From Trachythela sp. YZ-2020 (taxonomy: Eukaryota > Cnidaria > Anthozoa > Malacalcyonacea > Clavulariidae), in the NCBI GenBank assembly GCA_016169945.1, contig JADLSH010000199.1, positions 1,984,001-2,048,000 on the forward strand: a stretch of DNA of 64,000 nucleotides, given 5' to 3'. The notes below the pieces were generated by a model. It had not been told where the DNA came from. It saw only the letters and a list, made by a program, of their open reading frames with translations, and did no database searches. Each line of letters opens with the position of its first letter. Position 1 is the stretch's first letter. Positions 60,801 to 64,000 of this stretch are shown piece after piece. Made by a program: the position numbers and the translations under genes.

Positions 60801-63800
60801 AGCGTCTCCTTGTACCGTGGCGCACGTTTACGGCGGTGTTCAGGCTGGTGCGAGGCCCTTTGCTCTAAAGGTTGTTGTGGTGTGGTACTTCTGGGTACTC
60901 GGTCAAAATCATGAATCACTAAAGCGGCTGCTCCCGTACTAAGCTGAGACATGACTGGCTTCGAAATACTCCACGTATGCTCTACTTTTGCCGTTGGTTG
61001 TAGCCGCGTAACGTTGAGGTCGGCACTCCCCCATGTCACGCTTCCATTTCTTGAAGTTCCAGGGGGGCTGGCTCTCATAGGTTTGTCTATGTCATATGTA
61101 GAAAACGGTGGTGGGTCTTGCCTGGTGGATTTCTCACTTTTATAGTTCATGAACGCCGAAGGCGATAGCCGTGTAGGTTTTTCAATTTCATATGTAGTAA
61201 AGCTGGAACGGCTTGCTCTTGCTGGTTTATCAAACTCAAAGTTTGTAAGACCAAGGTACATGTCAGTAATAGGTTTAATACTCTCTTTAGGAGAAAAATC
61301 ACTGGTCGTAAGTGAATTACTTTGTCTAGCACTGATATCCTCTGATTTCGGGGTTGATTGTCCTTCAGGGCCACTATCTATCCCATTATCAACAGGTTCC
61401 GTCCCACTTGTTGTCCCTTCAGATACATAAGCACCTCCATGTACCCTATGACGAGACTGACGGCTTTTCCTCTGGCTATCCCTGTCTGTACCGCTTGTCC
61501 CCGTTGTACCATCTGATACATAAATGCCCTCCTTCAGCCAAGACTTGGAGCTCTCCCGAGGCTTCTTACCAAGCGCTAACCTTTTCCGATTTGTACTTCC
61601 GGGACCCGAAGACTGACGTACATCATAGACTCCAATTGGTTCATTACCAGCGGACAAACGCGCGAGTCGTTTGGGTCGGTATATCTCGTCGTTAGTTGAA
61701 GACTCGCTGAGTCCTGAATCGAGAATCGGAGTGGCCGTGGCCGGATTTACTAAGGTCACTTCATCTTTAGGATCTTGAAGTCTTTCCTGAACTTCAAGGT
61801 CCAAAGATTTCATTTCCTCGCGAAATTGATTCGCCAAGGCATTTGACCATGAGATGCTTTCCGAAGCGACACGATCAAATTCGCTCAGATCACTGACATC
61901 ATTGCGGTTTTCCAAAAGGTTTTGTGATTTGAGACTCTCTGGCTCAGCATTTCTTATTGCTGTACCTATATTATAACACAAAAACAATAATTAAAGGTAA
62001 TTGGAATTAACATAATCACTAAAGTAGGACATGACTAGTAGTATTACGTGTAAAAATAGGAGGGTTTCACTAAGTGGGACGCTGTAGCAAATTATGGTTA
62101 AGTCTAAAAGGAAAGACCTACATCAAAGTCACAAAATATTTTAACTATATGTATTTCCCTGGTGTTTAGTGACAAATATATGTAATGGAAATATTTAGCA
62201 TCATTTGCCGTTCCCATAAGCGTCAATGCAATGGAAACCATCTATTAGCATGTTTAGAGTTTTACAAGCCAATAATATATGGAAGAATGTTACAACAACA
62301 GCTGCAACTATTTAACAGTTATTCTACGAACTCAAGTCGTATATGAGCTGATAGCGCGCCGAGTCGGCTATCAGTCATATACGACGAGAGTGAGTAGAAT
62401 AACTGTTTTATTATATACACAAGCTCTGGATCTGCCTATTTACTTTTTTCAAGTAAAACTTGAATTTCCTCTTCATTTAAGTGCCCAAATCTGCCAGCCA
62501 TTTTTCTACTTTTCTCTACTAGCAGGATATGAGCTAATATCCTGCTAGTATGAGCTAATATCCTGCTAGTAGAGAGCCAATCAGGTTGCAGAATACCTCA
62601 TATCCAGAGCTTGTGTAAAAATAATCATCGTTAGCAGCTGGAACGGTTGTTCAAAGCTGGTTAGCTAAATCCTAGATTAGCGTAAAACTTCAAAGCAAAT
62701 CTCACAACATATTAGGATTTGCTAATAATTTCCGCCAAATCTTGTCTGGATCAATAATAGAAGTTATATTTTGCAACGTTTTGAAATATACGGACTTGCA
62801 GAAATACACAAACCAAAACAGAGGGTTAAATTTAACCCTCTAACTGCTAATCAAGCTTTGAACAACCGGCATCATGTCTAGTTTCTAAAAAACTACCTTC
62901 ATTATCTGCCTCAATTTCAGTGGGAACCAAATGACCAGATAAACCGATACTGTTCCCCAACGTACTGTCTGTCAATCCACTTGTTTTGTGACTCTCATTT
63001 CTTCGGGACTGGCTACCCCGAAGATCATGGACGACTCTTTGAGGGTAACCATCTTTCAGTGAAACCACTGGACTACGTGTATTAGTCACAAGCTCAATGT
63101 TTGTCGTTTTTATGGGTGTCAATTCCTGGGAATGTTGATTTTTCGAAAACCCGTGAACTGTGTTCGTGCTCGGCTTCTCAATCTCTTTCCCTCTTGAAGA
63201 AGGTCTACTATCTTGGACGTTTTGATATTCACCCACTGAGCTTCGGGTATTATTCATGATACCAAGGTGTGTGGTCGTTATAGGTGTTAAAACTGGTGTT
63301 CGATGGTTTATGGAGTCCCCATGATACGAATCACGGGTCGGTTTCTCAATCTCACTCCCTCTTGAAGAAGGTCTGCTATTTTGGAATCTTTGAAGTTCAT
63401 CAGCCCCTGAGCTACGCGTATTAGTCACGTCTCCAAGGTTTGCGGTCGTTATAGGTGTTAAATCTGGTGTTCGTTGGTTTGTGGAAAATTCATGATACGA
63501 ATCACGAGTCGGCTGGTTGTTCTTCTCCCTGGAAACTCTGCTATCGTTCGAATGCCTACTGTCTTGGGAGCGTCTGCCGTCTTTGATGGATCTGCTTTCC
63601 TCCACGCGACTACTTTCCTCATGCACATCGTGACCAATATAACTTCTACTACTTAGTCTTCTGTCTGTAACAACCGTTTCTCTCTCAACCGGAGTTTCAC
63701 TCTCATATTTGTTTGTCATAGTTTCAGCCTTTTCAACCGGTGGCTGGTCTAAATCCTCATTGTATGCCCCAAGCGGCATTCTCTGTAGTTCTTCCAACAT

Positions 63801-64000
63801 TTTTTGCGTTGCTTTAAAAGTTGGCCCAAGGATTTTTGAAACAGGACTATCACCATCAGCGGGATTCAGCTGATGAAACTTTCCAATCGGTGTCTTGAGA
63901 TTCCCGGCACCGTTCATCATCTTTACGCCCATTGGTTCCTTTGGTTCCAGGGACTTTATGGACGCCTTACGAGATAGGTCAGTTTCGGACGGAGTGGAAG
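57813..64000 (-). CDS. ALMS-motif protein (ALMS1/CEP295-like), partial at the 5' side
   Basis: Exons are >64000-62897, 61965-60340, 59771-59362, 59070-58659, 58171-58108 and 57912-57813. Phases agree, giving about 1240 visible residues. The last three encode an ALMS motif: SLQDAFMYSKQEFIERSRER ... ELQRKKARPM ... YKTLPEVRKKRHEERRAE, NRLRAQLYGK. In ALMS1, CEP295 and C10orf90 this motif sits at the C-terminus and targets the centrosome or basal body. The rest is long, Ser/Arg-rich and probably disordered. It includes three tandem repeats of about 57 aa (DNA about 62990-63530), a fourfold PSHER repeat (59515-59575) and a charged helix (QDEQERKKRHKKLEVKQEQ). The 5' end lies beyond the window. A short final exon is expected after 57813 but could not be fixed; reading through gives 45 unrelated residues. 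One homopolymer near 61920 disagrees with the frame in my reading, so the 61965 edge may be off by one. Confidence 0.8.
62296..62620. mobile_element. Inverted-repeat element in an intron of the ALMS-motif gene
   Basis: AACAGTTATTCTAC pairs with GTAGAATAACTGTT (about 62317 and 62392), enclosing a CGTATATGAGCTGATAG / CTATCAGTCATATACG pair. ACACAAGCTCTGGAT (about 62417) pairs with ATCCAGAGCTTGTGT (about 62598). A CCTGCTAGTATGAGCTAATAT duplication lies near 62520-62570. Probably two nested inverted-repeat units. Confidence 0.6.

Overview
This is animal nuclear DNA: AT-rich, with multi-exon genes bounded by GT-AG introns and dense with small transposable elements. The protein-coding genes are of animal type (WDR1, CHMP7, a BPI/LBP-family protein, an ALMS-motif protein, a CAP-domain secreted protein). 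The TTAA-type MITEs, tRNA-derived SINEs and CR1/L2-like LINE remnants suggest a marine invertebrate, most likely a cnidarian. That placement is an inference; no species-diagnostic sequence was recognised.

Layout. At 2.4-8.45 kb (+) lies a secreted protein with a signal peptide, long low-complexity repeats and a C-terminal CAP domain. At 9.6-20.95 kb (-) lies a 13-exon gene that I rebuilt exon by exon. It joins a P-loop kinase-like domain, a degenerate HAD-like region and a SWIM zinc finger, and is the most unusual protein here. It starts 546 bp from, and divergent to, CHMP7 (21.5-26.5 kb, +, 10 exons, ESCRT-III). CHMP7 converges on WDR1/AIP1 (27.2-41.1 kb, -, 16 exons, complete), which carries a decayed LINE in one intron. 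At 43.9-53.0 kb (-) is a BPI/LBP/CETP-family lipid-binding protein of at least 15 exons; its last exon was not found. From 57.8 kb to the window edge (-) is an ALMS-motif centrosomal-type protein that is open at the 5' side. Exon joins were accepted only when splice signals, reading phase and, where known, family alignment agreed.

The rest is introns and intergenic DNA full of repeats: nested MITEs with clear terminal inverted repeats and target duplications, a 94-bp minisatellite that appears to be an amplified MITE interior, at least three SINE-like families, LINE tails and several micro- or minisatellites. I see no operon-like organisation. The genes look like unrelated housekeeping, immune and cytoskeletal loci, apart from the close divergent pair at 20.9-21.5 kb.
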